50,837 nucleotides of DNA from Actinomycetota bacterium (GCA_018268605.1 JAFDWG010000003.1:1-50837), one strand, 5' to 3'. Positions 15,644 through 23,935 are shown, counted from the first letter of the stretch. Notes: a model not told the origin generated them from the sequence alone. Numbers and translations are program-made.

Positions 15644-15662
15644 ATCATATGCTTATATAAGC
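15644..15662 (-). promoter_or_regulatory. Divergent promoter with GCTTATATAAGC palindrome (ArsR operator)
   Basis: The 12-bp perfect palindrome GCTTATATAAGC occupies 15651-15662 in the 60-bp gap between the ArsR gene and the divergent SRPBCC remnant. A TATGAT -10 box for the minus strand is at 15644-15649. This AT-rich dyad in a GC-rich genome stands out and is in the right place for a repressor controlling both directions. Confidence 0.65.
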
Positions 15663-15692
15663 GGTACGTTGATCTAGTGGAAGAGGAGCGAG

Positions 15693-16160
15693 ATGGACAA
15701 CGAGACGACGGCGAGGGAGCGGATCGAGATCGAGCTGGCGGCTCCGCCCGGGAGCGTCTACCAGGCGATCGCGACGGCGGACGGCGTGCGGTCCTGGTGG
15801 ACCGACGGCGACGTCGCCGAGTCGGTCGGCGGCGTCAGCCGACTGTCCTTTGGCGCCGGATGGACCGAGCTGAGCGTGTAGAAGCTGGTCCCCGACCGCG
15901 AGGTCGAATGGGCCTGCGTCGCCCAGCACATCGAGCACTTCGACCCGACCGACGAGTGGGTCGGGACCCGCATCCACTTCCGTCTGGAGCCGCTCGACGA
16001 AGGCAGGCGCACCCATCTCGAGTTCGTTCACGAGGGCCTCGCGGGCCTTGGTTGCGAGGAGATGTGCTCCAAAGGCTGGAACCACTACATCCGCGCGAGC
16101 CCAAGCGGGGCGGTGGAGCGGGGCGAAGGGGCTGCCGGCCCCGGGGCCGGCAGCCGGTGA
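15693..16160 (+). pseudogene. SRPBCC-domain gene interrupted by an amber codon
   Basis: The frame begins MDNETTARERIEIELAAPPGSVYQAIATADGVRSWWTDGD in outline with a good AGGAG box, but meets TAG at 15879-15881 after 62 residues. The same frame then stays open to 16158-16160 and encodes KLVPDREVEWACVAQH, FDPTDEWVGTRIHFRLEPL and HLEFVHEGLAGLGCEEMCSKGWNHYI, which complete a normal SRPBCC domain of about 155 residues. So a single base change created the stop. It is divergent from the ArsR/SRPBCC pair and shares its operator region. Sequencing error or readthrough are alternatives to a true pseudogene. Confidence 0.8.
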
Positions 16161-16167
16161 GGAGCTC

Positions 16168-16545
16168 TCAGTGCTCCAGCGGCTCGCCGTAGACGATCAG
16201 GCCGTGGAGGACGATCAGGCAGAGGGCGAAGATGCCCAGCGACCAGAAGGGGTAGTTGCCGCCGACCGAGAGCAGGGACTCGATCGCGCCCAGGGTCGCG
16301 GCGATGATGCCGATCGTGCGGCCGTAGACGCCACCGCTGAACAGCGAGTAGCCGCCGGTCAGCTGGACCAGGCCGATGATCAGCGTCACCCAGCCCCAGA
16401 AGCCGAGCCCGAAGACCACGTAGGACGTCTGGCTGAAGAAGTCGCCGCTGCTGATCGCGGCGATGCCGTAGATCACGTTCAGCACTCCGGCGATCACCAA
16501 CAGGATGGCGGCGAACATCGCGCGCGCCTCGCCTCTCACTTCCAC
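16168..16545 (-). CDS. Four-helix integral membrane protein (DUF7144-like)
   Basis: 125 residues with four hydrophobic segments: AMFAAILLVIAGVLNVIYGIAAI, YVVFGLGFWGWVTLIIGLVQL, GIIAATLGAIESLL and FWSLGIFALCLIVLHGLIVYG. The pattern, with GLGFWGWVTLIIGLVQLTGGYSL in outline, is that of a widespread actinobacterial membrane family without known function. GTG start with AAGGAGAC upstream. It runs divergently from the formylglycine-generating enzyme gene and converges on the broken SRPBCC gene. Confidence 0.8.
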   Translation of the reverse strand: MEVRGEARAMFAAILLVIAGVLNVIYGIAAISSGDFFSQTSYVVFGLGFWGWVTLIIGLVQLTGGYSLFSGGVYGRTIGIIAATLGAIESLLSVGGNYPFWSLGIFALCLIVLHGLIVYGEPLEH

Positions 16546-16660
16546 GTCTGTCTCCTTTGCTCTGGTGGAACCCCGTCCGGGGGGACGAAAACCGCTTTAC
16601 GGTGCCAAATTCGGCGGCGGGGGACCGTCCCCTGCCACGGGTTCGGCAGACTCTGACGAG

Positions 16661-17608
16661 ATGGACGAACGCACTGGTGGCGAAATGGAGAACGAAGGAC
16701 ACGCCTGCTGCGCTCCCGGCGTCGCCCCGCGCCAAGGCGAGGCGCCGCCCGCGCGGGCGCCCGAGCGCGAGGGCGCGCGCGCCGACGGGGCCCCCGAGCG
16801 CGGATCCGCATCCGCCGACGGCATGGTCGACCTCGGCGGCAGCTTCCTGATGGGGACGGAAGACGCCGACGGCTTCCCGCAGGACCGGGAGGGCCCGATC
16901 CGGGAGATCGACCTGCCGCCCTTCTCGATCGACCCGGTCGCCGTGACCAACGCCCGCTTCGCCGAGTTCGTCGACGCGACCGGATACCGCACCGATGCCG
17001 AGAAGGCGGGCTGGTCCTTCGTCTTCGGCGCGTTCCTCCCCGACGACTTCGAACCGACCCGCGGGATCGCCAACGCGCCCTGGTGGCGCCAGGTCTACGG
17101 AGCCGACTGGAGCCACCCCGAGGGCCCGGCGACTAGCGTCGAGGACCGCCTCGACCATCCCGTCGTCCAGGTCTCCTGGAACGACGCGAAAGCCTTCGCC
17201 GCCTGGGCCGGCGCCCGCCTCCCGCACGAGGCGGAGTGGGAGATGGCGGCCCGCGGCGGCCTCGAGCAGGCCCGCTTTCCTTGGGGCGACGAACTCGAAC
17301 CCGGCGGACGCCACGCGATGAACGTCTGGCAGGGCGTCTTCCCGTCCCAGAACACCGGCGAGGACGGCTGGCTCGGCACCGCGCCGGTCGACGCCTACGA
17401 GCCGAACGGCCACGGGATGATGAACATGAGCGGCAACGTCTGGGAATGGTGCGCCGACCGCTTCGACCGCCAGACCCGGGCGATCCGCGGCGGCTCCTAC
17501 CTCTGCCATGCCTCCTATTGCAACCGCTACCGCGTCGCCGCCCGCAGCTTCAACACCCCCGACAGCTCGACCGGAAACATGGGCTTTCGGATCGCCCGCG
17601 ACCGATAG
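16661..17608 (+). CDS. Formylglycine-generating enzyme (SUMF1/FGE type)
   Basis: 315 residues from ATG 16661 (ATG 16685, giving MENEGHACC, is an alternative). The fold is shown by GMVDLGGSFLMGTED, PVVQVSWNDAKAFAAWAGARLPHEAEWEMAARGG in outline, and NMSGNVWEWCADRF. The end RGGSYLCHASYCNRYRVAARS contains the two catalytic cysteines of true FGEs (C282 and C287), which separates it from cysteine-free relatives. FGE oxidises a cysteine in the CxPxR motif of sulfatases to formylglycine, using copper and oxygen. An N-terminal CCAPG motif and a disordered Arg/Ala/Glu stretch precede the domain. No sulfatase gene is in the window, so its client lies elsewhere. Confidence 0.9.
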   Translation: MDERTGGEMENEGHACCAPGVAPRQGEAPPARAPEREGARADGAPERGSASADGMVDLGGSFLMGTEDADGFPQDREGPIREIDLPPFSIDPVAVTNARFAEFVDATGYRTDAEKAGWSFVFGAFLPDDFEPTRGIANAPWWRQVYGADWSHPEGPATSVEDRLDHPVVQVSWNDAKAFAAWAGARLPHEAEWEMAARGGLEQARFPWGDELEPGGRHAMNVWQGVFPSQNTGEDGWLGTAPVDAYEPNGHGMMNMSGNVWEWCADRFDRQTRAIRGGSYLCHASYCNRYRVAARSFNTPDSSTGNMGFRIARDR

Positions 17609-17666
17609 GTTCCACCGAACGGACTCGGGGGTAGGCGACCCCGATCAAACGACGAGAGGAGAGTCG

Positions 17667-18749
17667 ATGGCCCACCCGACCTTTGAGGACGCCCGCCGTC
17701 TCGGTGACTGGCAGCCCCCGTTGGGGGTCGTCTCGGTCTACCTGGCCTTCGACCCGGCGGATCGCGGCGGCGCTTGGCGCACCGAGTTGCGCAACGGCCT
17801 CGACGCCCTCTTGGAGGCGGCCAAGGACTCTGAGCACGACCGCCGGGTCGCCCTCAGGGCCGTCGCCAAACGGATCATGGACCGCTACGAAGACGGCGAC
17901 CACCGGCCGCCGCCGCGTGGCGAAGCGGGATTCGTCGAGGTCGCCGAGAAGGGCGGCGAAGAACACTGGTGGGGGACCGGGGCTGCGCCGCAGTCGTCCG
18001 CCTGCGTCGAGCTGGGCGAGCGCCCGGCCCTGGCGCCGCTGGTCGACCTCGCCTGCCGCGGCGAGGAGCGCGGAATCGCGATCGTCGCGTTGGAGCGCGT
18101 CCGCCTGCTGAGCTGGGCCGAAGGGCAGCTGAGCGAGCTGGAGGACTGGGAACTCGAGGTGACGAGCCTCGACTGGCGCGAGCGCAAGGCGCAGAGCGGC
18201 GGGCCCGCCCACGGCGTCGCCTCCTCCGGGAAGGACGAATACGGCGACCGTCTCGACCACAACCGCCACCGATTCCTCGGCGAGGCCGGCGCGCTGGTCG
18301 GTCGCGAGCTGGAAGAGCGGAAGATCGGGCGGGCGCTGGCCTTCGGTCCGGCGGTCGACCTGGAGAGCTTCGAGCACGGGATGAAGGCGCCGAACGTGAA
18401 GCTCGCGGTGGCGGAGAAGGCGGACCTGATCTCGGTTCCGACCGGGCAGTTGCGGGACACCGTCGCCGCCGCGGTCGAGAACGCCGACGCCGAGCGCGAG
18501 TCGCGCCTGGTCGCCTCGGTGCTCGAAGAGGTGCGCGGCGGCAGCCGTGGCGCGAGCGGGCCGCAGGACATCGGCGAGGCGATCGAGGAAGGCCGGGTCG
18601 AGCGCCTCGTCGTCGGCGCCGGCCTCGATGGCTCCGAGGGGCTGATCCGCGGCGCGCTGAAGGGCAGCTCAAAGGTCACCGTCGTCCACGGCCCGGCGGC
18701 CGCGGCGCTCGGCGAGGCCGAAGGCGTCGCCGCGATCCTCAGGTACTGA
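17667..18749 (+). CDS. Bacterial eRF1-type release factor homologue (Vms1-like/baeRF family)
   Basis: 360 residues, start ATG 17667 behind GAGAGGAGAG. It has the three-part layout of this family: an N-terminal domain beginning PPLGVVSVYLAFDP, a central part with a basic loop DWRERKAQSGGPAHGVASSGKDEYGD and a helix RLDHNRHRFLGEAGALVGRELEE, and a C-terminal eRF1 domain-3-like fold (RVERLVVGAGLDGSEGLIRGALKG). Homologues are thought to release or rescue stalled nascent chains or to bind hibernating ribosomes. The Gly-rich stretch around SGGPAHG may correspond to the catalytic GxxQ-type loop, but the Gln is not obvious. It is followed after 1 nt by a broken metallo-hydrolase gene. Confidence 0.75.
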   Translation: MAHPTFEDARRLGDWQPPLGVVSVYLAFDPADRGGAWRTELRNGLDALLEAAKDSEHDRRVALRAVAKRIMDRYEDGDHRPPPRGEAGFVEVAEKGGEEHWWGTGAAPQSSACVELGERPALAPLVDLACRGEERGIAIVALERVRLLSWAEGQLSELEDWELEVTSLDWRERKAQSGGPAHGVASSGKDEYGDRLDHNRHRFLGEAGALVGRELEERKIGRALAFGPAVDLESFEHGMKAPNVKLAVAEKADLISVPTGQLRDTVAAAVENADAERESRLVASVLEEVRGGSRGASGPQDIGEAIEEGRVERLVVGAGLDGSEGLIRGALKGSSKVTVVHGPAAAALGEAEGVAAILRY

Positions 18750-18750
18750 T

Positions 18751-19185
18751 GTGCTCGGCGCCGAGCTGCGCCCCGGCCTGCGAAGCTGGACCGCCCACCA
18801 CGAGGAGTGGAAGAAGGACGTCCGCGGTTTCGCGATCGTCGGGCCGGGGCGGGTGGTGCTGGTCGACGCATTGCTGGTCGGCGACCAGTGGGACGCGCTG
18901 GCGGAGCTGCGCGGCGGCGCCGCCCTGGACGTGCTGCTGACGATCCACTTTCACGCCCGCTCGGCGACGGCGAAGAGGGCGAGGATCTCCAGATGGCCCC
19001 GGAGGACTGGATGGGGGGTGAAGGTAGCCGTGCGACGCTGCGCGAGGCGCTGGCGCCGGCGCTCGACCTGCCGGTCGAGCTCGTCCTCACGGCGCATGGG
19101 GAGATGGTGTCGGAGGACGCGCCCGGGGCGTTGCGGGGTGTGTTGGGTCAGGAGTGCCGGGCGCTCCGGAGGCGTCGCGGGGCAA
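18751..19185 (+). pseudogene. Metallo-hydrolase-like gene with internal deletion and frameshift
   Basis: The first frame gives LRSWTAHHEEWKKDVRGFAIVGPGRVVLVDALLVGDQW and then LLTIHFHARS, typical of a family of MBL-fold-like proteins that continue with about 80 more residues before the C-terminal block. Here the sequence jumps at about 18965, by a shared CTCGGCGAC, into another frame that reads LGDGEEGEDLQMAPEDWM followed by ATLREALAPALDLPVELVLTAHGE, the family C-terminus. The middle, with the metal-binding region, is missing and the frame is broken. It starts 1 nt after the release-factor gene, so it was once part of that operon. The 3' end runs into a repeat fragment. Confidence 0.7.
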
Positions 19186-19235
19186 GCACGGAAGCGTGGG
19201 CTTCTTGGCATCTCCCGAACGTCTCCCGGGACGGC
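19186..19235 (+). repeat. Dispersed repeat copy R2 (module D fragment)
   Basis: GCACGGAAGCGTGGGCTTC, TTGGCATCTCCCGAACGTCT and CCCGGGACGG match the central part of module D in the copies at 30.4 and 50.4 kb with few changes. It starts where the metallo-hydrolase remnant loses similarity and ends about 28 bp before the stop of the convergent phosphodiesterase gene. The A, B and C modules are absent. Confidence 0.7.
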
Positions 19236-19262
19236 CGGGCTGGCCGCAAGACCTCGCGTCCC

Positions 19263-20042
19263 TTACCCCTGGCTCCCGATCCACTGAAGGTGGGTGGTAA
19301 TCGCTCCATCGCGAAAGGCGTGGATCGCGAAGCCGGGTGGGTCGGCGCTCATGTGCAGTTTCGGCGCGGTGAAGTCGAGGGCCGCCTGGAGGTAGGTGCT
19401 GGGGACGGTGACGACCGCTCGTCCCGCCAGCTCGGCGACGATCGCGCGGTGGACGTGGCCGGCGACGATCCGCGTCACCTGCGGATGGCGGGCGATCACC
19501 TCGGCGAGGGCATCGCGCGAAGCCGGGGCCAGGCCGATCCGTTCGAAGGTCGGGATCTCGGTGCGCAGCGGTGGGTGGTGGAGGGCGACAACGGTCGGCT
19601 TCTCGGTGTCCTTCGTGAGCGTCAGGTCGAGCCACTCGACCCGGCCACCGTCGAGGGAACCGGCTTCGGCCCCCGGGATGATCGAGTCGAGGCAGATCAG
19701 GCGAATCGGCCCAAGATCGGTCACGTACGACACCGGCTCCTCGCCCTGGCCGGGCAGTCCGAACTCCTCGCGCAGCGGTTCCCGCAGATCGTGGTTGCCG
19801 GGGAGGACGTGGGGGACAAGCTCGAGCGGGGCGAGCAGCTCGCGGACCCGCCGGTACCCGTCCGGCGCACCGTTGTCGGTGAGGTCGCCGGAGACGAGCA
19901 AGGCGTCGGGCCGGTCGGGCAGCGCCTGGATCGCCACGACCGCGCGCCGCAGGCCGTCTTCCGGGTCGGCGCCGTTCCACTGCGCCCCGATGTGGGGATC
20001 GGAGATCTGCGCCAGCAGGAACGGTGCGCGGTCATCGCCCAT
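19263..20042 (-). CDS. Metallophosphoesterase, CpdA-like (cAMP phosphodiesterase family)
   Basis: 259 residues. All calcineurin-like motifs are present in order: AQISDPHIG, VSGDLTDNG, LPGNHD, ALHHPP and AGHVH. This set of ligands binds two metal ions in the active site of class III cyclic-nucleotide phosphodiesterases and related enzymes. Length and order fit CpdA, which hydrolyses cAMP; other phosphodiester substrates are possible. The ATG is preceded by TAAGCT plus 6 nt, indicating a leaderless transcript. Confidence 0.88.
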   Translation of the reverse strand: MGDDRAPFLLAQISDPHIGAQWNGADPEDGLRRAVVAIQALPDRPDALLVSGDLTDNGAPDGYRRVRELLAPLELVPHVLPGNHDLREPLREEFGLPGQGEEPVSYVTDLGPIRLICLDSIIPGAEAGSLDGGRVEWLDLTLTKDTEKPTVVALHHPPLRTEIPTFERIGLAPASRDALAEVIARHPQVTRIVAGHVHRAIVAELAGRAVVTVPSTYLQAALDFTAPKLHMSADPPGFAIHAFRDGAITTHLQWIGSQG

Positions 20043-20104
20043 GCGCGGAGCTTACGCGCGAGCCCGCCGGAATCCCGGTCGCTCGGCGCGCCGAGGCCGG
20101 ACCC

Positions 20105-21043
20105 CTAGGCGCCGGCAGTGGGCGCGATCGCGGGCTCGAGGTCCGGCAGCGTCGCCAGCGCCGCGTCCCAGGCCCCGGCGACGGCGGCCGCGGCGGTCCG
20201 CTCCTCCCGTCCCAACTCCTCGGCGAGGGCCGCGGTGTCCTCGTCCCCGGCCCGCGCCGCGACCCGGGCGAGCAGCGCGTAGCCGCCCACCTCGAGCTGC
20301 TCGAAGGCGAAGGCGAAGCCCGCCAGCTTGGGTGGCGGGTCGGGCTGGGCGGCGAAGAAGCCCACCAGGTTGACCCCGCCGAGGCCGAGCGCGGTGTCCT
20401 TGATCCGTGAGTGCGAGGCGCCGCGGGCCGCGATCCGCTCCTCCAGCCGCCGCCGCTGCTCGAGCGTCTCCTCCAGATGGGCCTCGAACACGGCAACCAG
20501 CGGCGGCGCCTCCGCCACTCTGCGCGCCGCTTCGAGGAAGCGGGTCGACTGTGCCTCCAGCGCGTGCATGTCGGCGAGGTAGGTGTCGAGGTGGCCGGCC
20601 GCGTCGCCGCCGGTGGTCCGCAGCGAGTCGTCGACGGCCTGGTCGAAGCGCCCGGCGATCCGCTCGGCCATCGCCTCCTCCTCGTCGCCGATCCGGCGTG
20701 CCGCGGCGGCGGTCTCAGCGTCCCCGGCCGCTTCGGCGACCCGCTCCAGCAGGCGGTAGGCGGCGAGCTCCATGTGCTCGTAGGAGTGCGCGTGGAAGGC
20801 GAGCTTGCCGGGGGTGTCGGGCTGGACGCGGGCGAAGAGTGCCATGCCGACGCCGCCGGCCCAACCCACCGCGTCCTTGGCCGCCGACGGTTCGGCGCCG
20901 TGCGCCCGCAGCCTCGCCCCGACGAGATCGAGGTGGCCCTGCGTCTCGGCCCGATGGCGAATGAAGTCGGAAGCCATGCCGCCGCCGACCAGCCGCGGGG
21001 CAAGCTGCATCTGGACCAGCGCCTGGCACTCCACCGAGTGCAT
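20105..21043 (-). CDS. Ferritin-like DUF892-type protein, two tandem domains
   Basis: 312 residues made of two related four-helix units, each beginning at a DMH(S/A)xExQ motif: DMHSVECQ at the very N-terminus and YLADMHALEAQS at about 163, and each continuing with a VGWAGGVGMALF or LGLGGVNLVGFF segment and a helix YEHMELAAYRLLERVA or FEQLEVGGYALLARVA. DUF892 proteins are ferritin-like and linked to stress protection. The first repeat is cut short: the frame upstream of the first ATG still encodes ASDTEKRLLSYLA, matching the family, yet contains no ATG, GTG or TTG before a stop. True initiation may therefore use a rare codon, or the start was lost. Confidence 0.78.
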   Translation of the reverse strand: MHSVECQALVQMQLAPRLVGGGMASDFIRHRAETQGHLDLVGARLRAHGAEPSAAKDAVGWAGGVGMALFARVQPDTPGKLAFHAHSYEHMELAAYRLLERVAEAAGDAETAAAARRIGDEEEAMAERIAGRFDQAVDDSLRTTGGDAAGHLDTYLADMHALEAQSTRFLEAARRVAEAPPLVAVFEAHLEETLEQRRRLEERIAARGASHSRIKDTALGLGGVNLVGFFAAQPDPPPKLAGFAFAFEQLEVGGYALLARVAARAGDEDTAALAEELGREERTAAAAVAGAWDAALATLPDLEPAIAPTAGA

Positions 21044-21196
21044 GTCGGCGAGGTAGGAGAGGAGCCGCTTTTCGGTGTCGGAGGCGATGGGCCGTAGGTA
21101 CCCGAGCGAGAGACGGTAAACCGCTCAGTCGAGTTTGCGACGGTTGCAGGATTTAGCGTAGTAATTTCGGCCGGTGGGCCACCGAAGGAGCCTCAG

Positions 21197-21592
21197 ATGA
21201 CCGACGCCGTGGGCGGAGGTGCCGTCGTCCGGCGCCCGCAGCTCACCGACATCTCAAACGCCGCTGTCGCCCTCCATCGCGAGCATTTCGGCCGCGGTCC
21301 GGGGGCGGCGAAGACCCACGTCACCGACAACCTGATCGTCTGCGTCCTCACCGATGTCTTCACGCCGCTGGAGCGGACGCTGATCGACGCGGGCCAGGAG
21401 GCGCGGGTCCGCGAGACGCGGGCGATCCATCGCGCCGCCACCGAGGAGATCTACAAGGCGCGGATGGAAGGCATCCTGGGATGCCCGGTCGAGGCCCACA
21501 TGAGCACGATCCACGTCGACCCCGACGTGGCCGTCGACATCTTCGTGCTCGGTGGAGGCGGGGCGGACCCCGCCTCCGACCGCGCGCTCTAA
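21197..21592 (+). CDS. DUF2294 (Na-translocating decarboxylase-like) domain protein
   Basis: 131 residues. The block ISNAAVALHREHFGRGPGAAKTHVTDNLIVCVLTDVFTPLERTL in outline and VRETRAIHRAATEEIYKARMEGILGCPVEAHMSTIHVDPDVAVDIFVL are the signature of the DUF2294 family. Its function is unproven. A GAAGGAG box lies 7 nt before the ATG. The gene is divergent from the duplicated ferritin-like gene and overlaps the end of the convergent transketolase gene by 4 nt. Confidence 0.85.
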   Translation: MTDAVGGGAVVRRPQLTDISNAAVALHREHFGRGPGAAKTHVTDNLIVCVLTDVFTPLERTLIDAGQEARVRETRAIHRAATEEIYKARMEGILGCPVEAHMSTIHVDPDVAVDIFVLGGGGADPASDRAL

Positions 21593-23436
21593 GAGATCTC
21601 GACCTTGGTCTTGACGAGCTCCGTCGCCACGTCGTAGATCGCCTCGGCGTCGATCTCGGCGGCGCGCAGCAGCTCGGCGGGCGTCGCCGAACTTGGCATG
21701 TCCTCGACCGCCATGACGCGGACCGCGGCGTGGGCGCCGTGCTCGGCCAGTGCCGCCAGTACCGCCTCACCGATCCCACCCTGTTTCCAGTGGTCCTCGA
21801 CGGTGACGATCGCGCCGGTCTCCTGCGCCGCCTTGACGAGCGTGTCGGAGTCGATCGGCTTCACCGAATAGAGGTCGATGACGCGGGCGGAGATGCCCTC
21901 GCCGGCCAGCCGCTCGGCGGCCGCCAGCGCTTCGTGCAGGGTGATCCCGGCGCCGACCAGGGTCACGTCGGTCCCGTCGAGCACCGTCTTCGAGCCGCCC
22001 GCCTGGAATTCCTCGGAGCTGTCGTAGAGCACCGGCGTCGCCGCGCGGGTGGTGCGCATGTAGGAGATGCCTGCAGTGTCGGCCATGATTTCGACCAAGG
22101 CCGAGGTCGAGTTCGCGTCGCTCGGGTAGAAGACCTTCGAGCCGTGGATGGCGCGTAGGGACGCGATGTCCTCGAGCGCCATCTGGGACGGGCCGTCCTC
22201 GCCGATCGAGACGCCGGCATGGGACCCGCAGAGGCGGATGTCGGCGCGGCTGATCGCCGCCATGCGGACGAAGTCGTACGCCCGCGAGAGGAACGCCGCG
22301 AAGGTCGAGGCGAACGGCGTCCAGTGGCGCCGCACCTGGAAGCCGACGGCCGACGCGACCATCTGCTGCTCGGCGATGTAGACCTCGATGAAGCGGTCCG
22401 GGAAGGCGTTCTTGAAGTCTTCGGAGTAGGTCGAGTTGCCGACCTCGCCGTCGAGCGCGACGATGTCGTCACGCCGCGCGCCGAGCGCCGCCAGTGCTTC
22501 ACCGTAGGCCTTGCGCGTCGCTACCTCCTCGCCTTTCTCCCAGGTCGGCATCTCGCCGCCGGGGGTGTCGAAGCGGTGGATCGTCGCCTCGCCCTCGGGC
22601 TTCGCCACCTCGACCCGGATGTCGCGTTCGCCGCCCAGTTCCTCGATCGCGGTCGCAGGGTCGGAGAGCGGTTTGCCGTGCTTGCCGTTCAGGTCCTCGA
22701 CCTCTTTGGCGCCCTTGCCCTTCTTGGTGCGGGCGACGATCATCGTCGGCCGGTCCGCCGACTGGGCGGCGTTGGCGTAGGCGTCCTCGATCTCCTGTAC
22801 ATCGTGGCCGTCGATCTCGAGCGTGTTCCAACCCGCCGCCTGGGCGCGCTGGGAGTAGGAGCTGAGGTCCCAGCCGTGCATCGTTTCGCCGGTCTGGCCG
22901 AGCCGGTTGACGTCGATGATCGCGGTCAGGTTGGCGAGGCTCTGCTTGCCGGCGTGCTCGACCGCCTCCCAGATCGATCCCTCGGCCATCTCCGAGTCTC
23001 CGCAGAGGACCCAGACGCGGGAGGGCATGCGCTCCATCCGCGCCGCGGTGGCGACGCCGACACCGATCGGCAGGCCCTGGCCGAGTGAGCCGGTGGCGAC
23101 GTCGACCCAGGGCAGGATCGGAGTCGGGTGGCCTTCGAGCCGCGAGCCGAGCTTGCGGAAGGTGAGCAGCTCGTCGTCCTCGATCGCCCCGACCGCCTTC
23201 AGCACCGAGTAGTAGAGCGGTGACGCGTGGCCCTTGGAGAAGATCAGGTGGTCGTTGCGGGGGTCGTCCGGCGTGCCGAAGTCGAGCTTCAGGTGCCCGT
23301 CGATCATCACCGCCAGGAGGTCCGCCGCCGACATCGAGGAGGTCGGATGACCCGAACCCGCCGCATCGGAGGAGCGGATCGAATCAACCCGCAGCTGTTG
23401 GCCAAGTTCGCGTCGGAAATCCGTGTCTCCACTCAT
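21589..23436 (-). CDS. tkt: Transketolase
   Basis: 615 residues, complete on one polypeptide. The thiamine diphosphate domain has DAAGSGHPTSS, FSKGHASPLYYS and LCGDSEMAEGSIWEA with the GDG-like metal site; the pyrimidine domain has ALDGEVGNSTYSEDF, FIEVYIAEQQMV and GEDGPSQMALEDIA; the C-terminal domain has ARVIDLYSVKPID. It transfers two-carbon units between sugar phosphates in the pentose phosphate pathway. The chosen ATG at 23436 is preceded by TAGCTT and 7 nt, so initiation is likely leaderless; the frame extends further upstream but without similarity. It is divergent from a small membrane protein gene. Confidence 0.93.
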   Translation of the reverse strand: MSGDTDFRRELGQQLRVDSIRSSDAAGSGHPTSSMSAADLLAVMIDGHLKLDFGTPDDPRNDHLIFSKGHASPLYYSVLKAVGAIEDDELLTFRKLGSRLEGHPTPILPWVDVATGSLGQGLPIGVGVATAARMERMPSRVWVLCGDSEMAEGSIWEAVEHAGKQSLANLTAIIDVNRLGQTGETMHGWDLSSYSQRAQAAGWNTLEIDGHDVQEIEDAYANAAQSADRPTMIVARTKKGKGAKEVEDLNGKHGKPLSDPATAIEELGGERDIRVEVAKPEGEATIHRFDTPGGEMPTWEKGEEVATRKAYGEALAALGARRDDIVALDGEVGNSTYSEDFKNAFPDRFIEVYIAEQQMVASAVGFQVRRHWTPFASTFAAFLSRAYDFVRMAAISRADIRLCGSHAGVSIGEDGPSQMALEDIASLRAIHGSKVFYPSDANSTSALVEIMADTAGISYMRTTRAATPVLYDSSEEFQAGGSKTVLDGTDVTLVGAGITLHEALAAAERLAGEGISARVIDLYSVKPIDSDTLVKAAQETGAIVTVEDHWKQGGIGEAVLAALAEHGAHAAVRVMAVEDMPSSATPAELLRAAEIDAEAIYDVATELVKTKVEIS

Positions 23437-23491
23437 GGGGTGGAAGCTAGCGAAAGCGGGCGGTTGTCGTCTGCGATCCTGCCGGGAGAAG

Positions 23492-23935
23492 GTGGACGCG
23501 ACGGCCGACGACAAGCGCTACCGGCGAGGACAGCGTCGTCGCGCGCTCATCGCCTGGGGGACGCTCGGCGTCGTCGCCGCCCTGGTCGTCCTCGGCATCG
23601 TCTTCGGCGGCGACGAAAAGTCGGCCCCGCCGCCCACCATCCATCTCTTCACCTACGAAATGACCTCGGACCAGTACCGGCAGCTCCGTAAGGGCGAGGG
23701 CGAGCTGGCTGTCCTCAAGGCGCTCGGCAGCACCGGCCTCCACGAAGACGAAGTCGAAGAAGACGACCTCCACCTCTTCCCACCGCCCCCGGGTGGCTCG
23801 AGCTGCAACTTCTGGAGGCTGAGCGACGCCCCCGACCACATCGTCCGCCTCTGCTTCAGCGAAGGCGAAGGCAGGCTGGTCGAGAAAGCGGTCCGCGCCC
23901 CCGGGGAGGGTGCGGCGGAAACTACGTTGGCGTAG
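23492..23935 (+). CDS. Hypothetical membrane-anchored protein
   Basis: 147 residues from GTG 23492, with GGGAGAAG just upstream. A basic N-terminus (DDKRYRRGQRRR) is followed by one membrane helix (ALIAWGTLGVVAALVVLGIVFGG, about 17-39) and an extracytoplasmic domain of about 100 residues with SCNFWRLSDAPDHIVRLCFSEG near the end. The basic residues before the helix place the C-terminal domain outside. I do not recognise the domain; two cysteines could pair. It is divergent from transketolase and followed by the repeat copy R3. Confidence 0.6.
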   Translation: MDATADDKRYRRGQRRRALIAWGTLGVVAALVVLGIVFGGDEKSAPPPTIHLFTYEMTSDQYRQLRKGEGELAVLKALGSTGLHEDEVEEDDLHLFPPPPGGSSCNFWRLSDAPDHIVRLCFSEGEGRLVEKAVRAPGEGAAETTLA

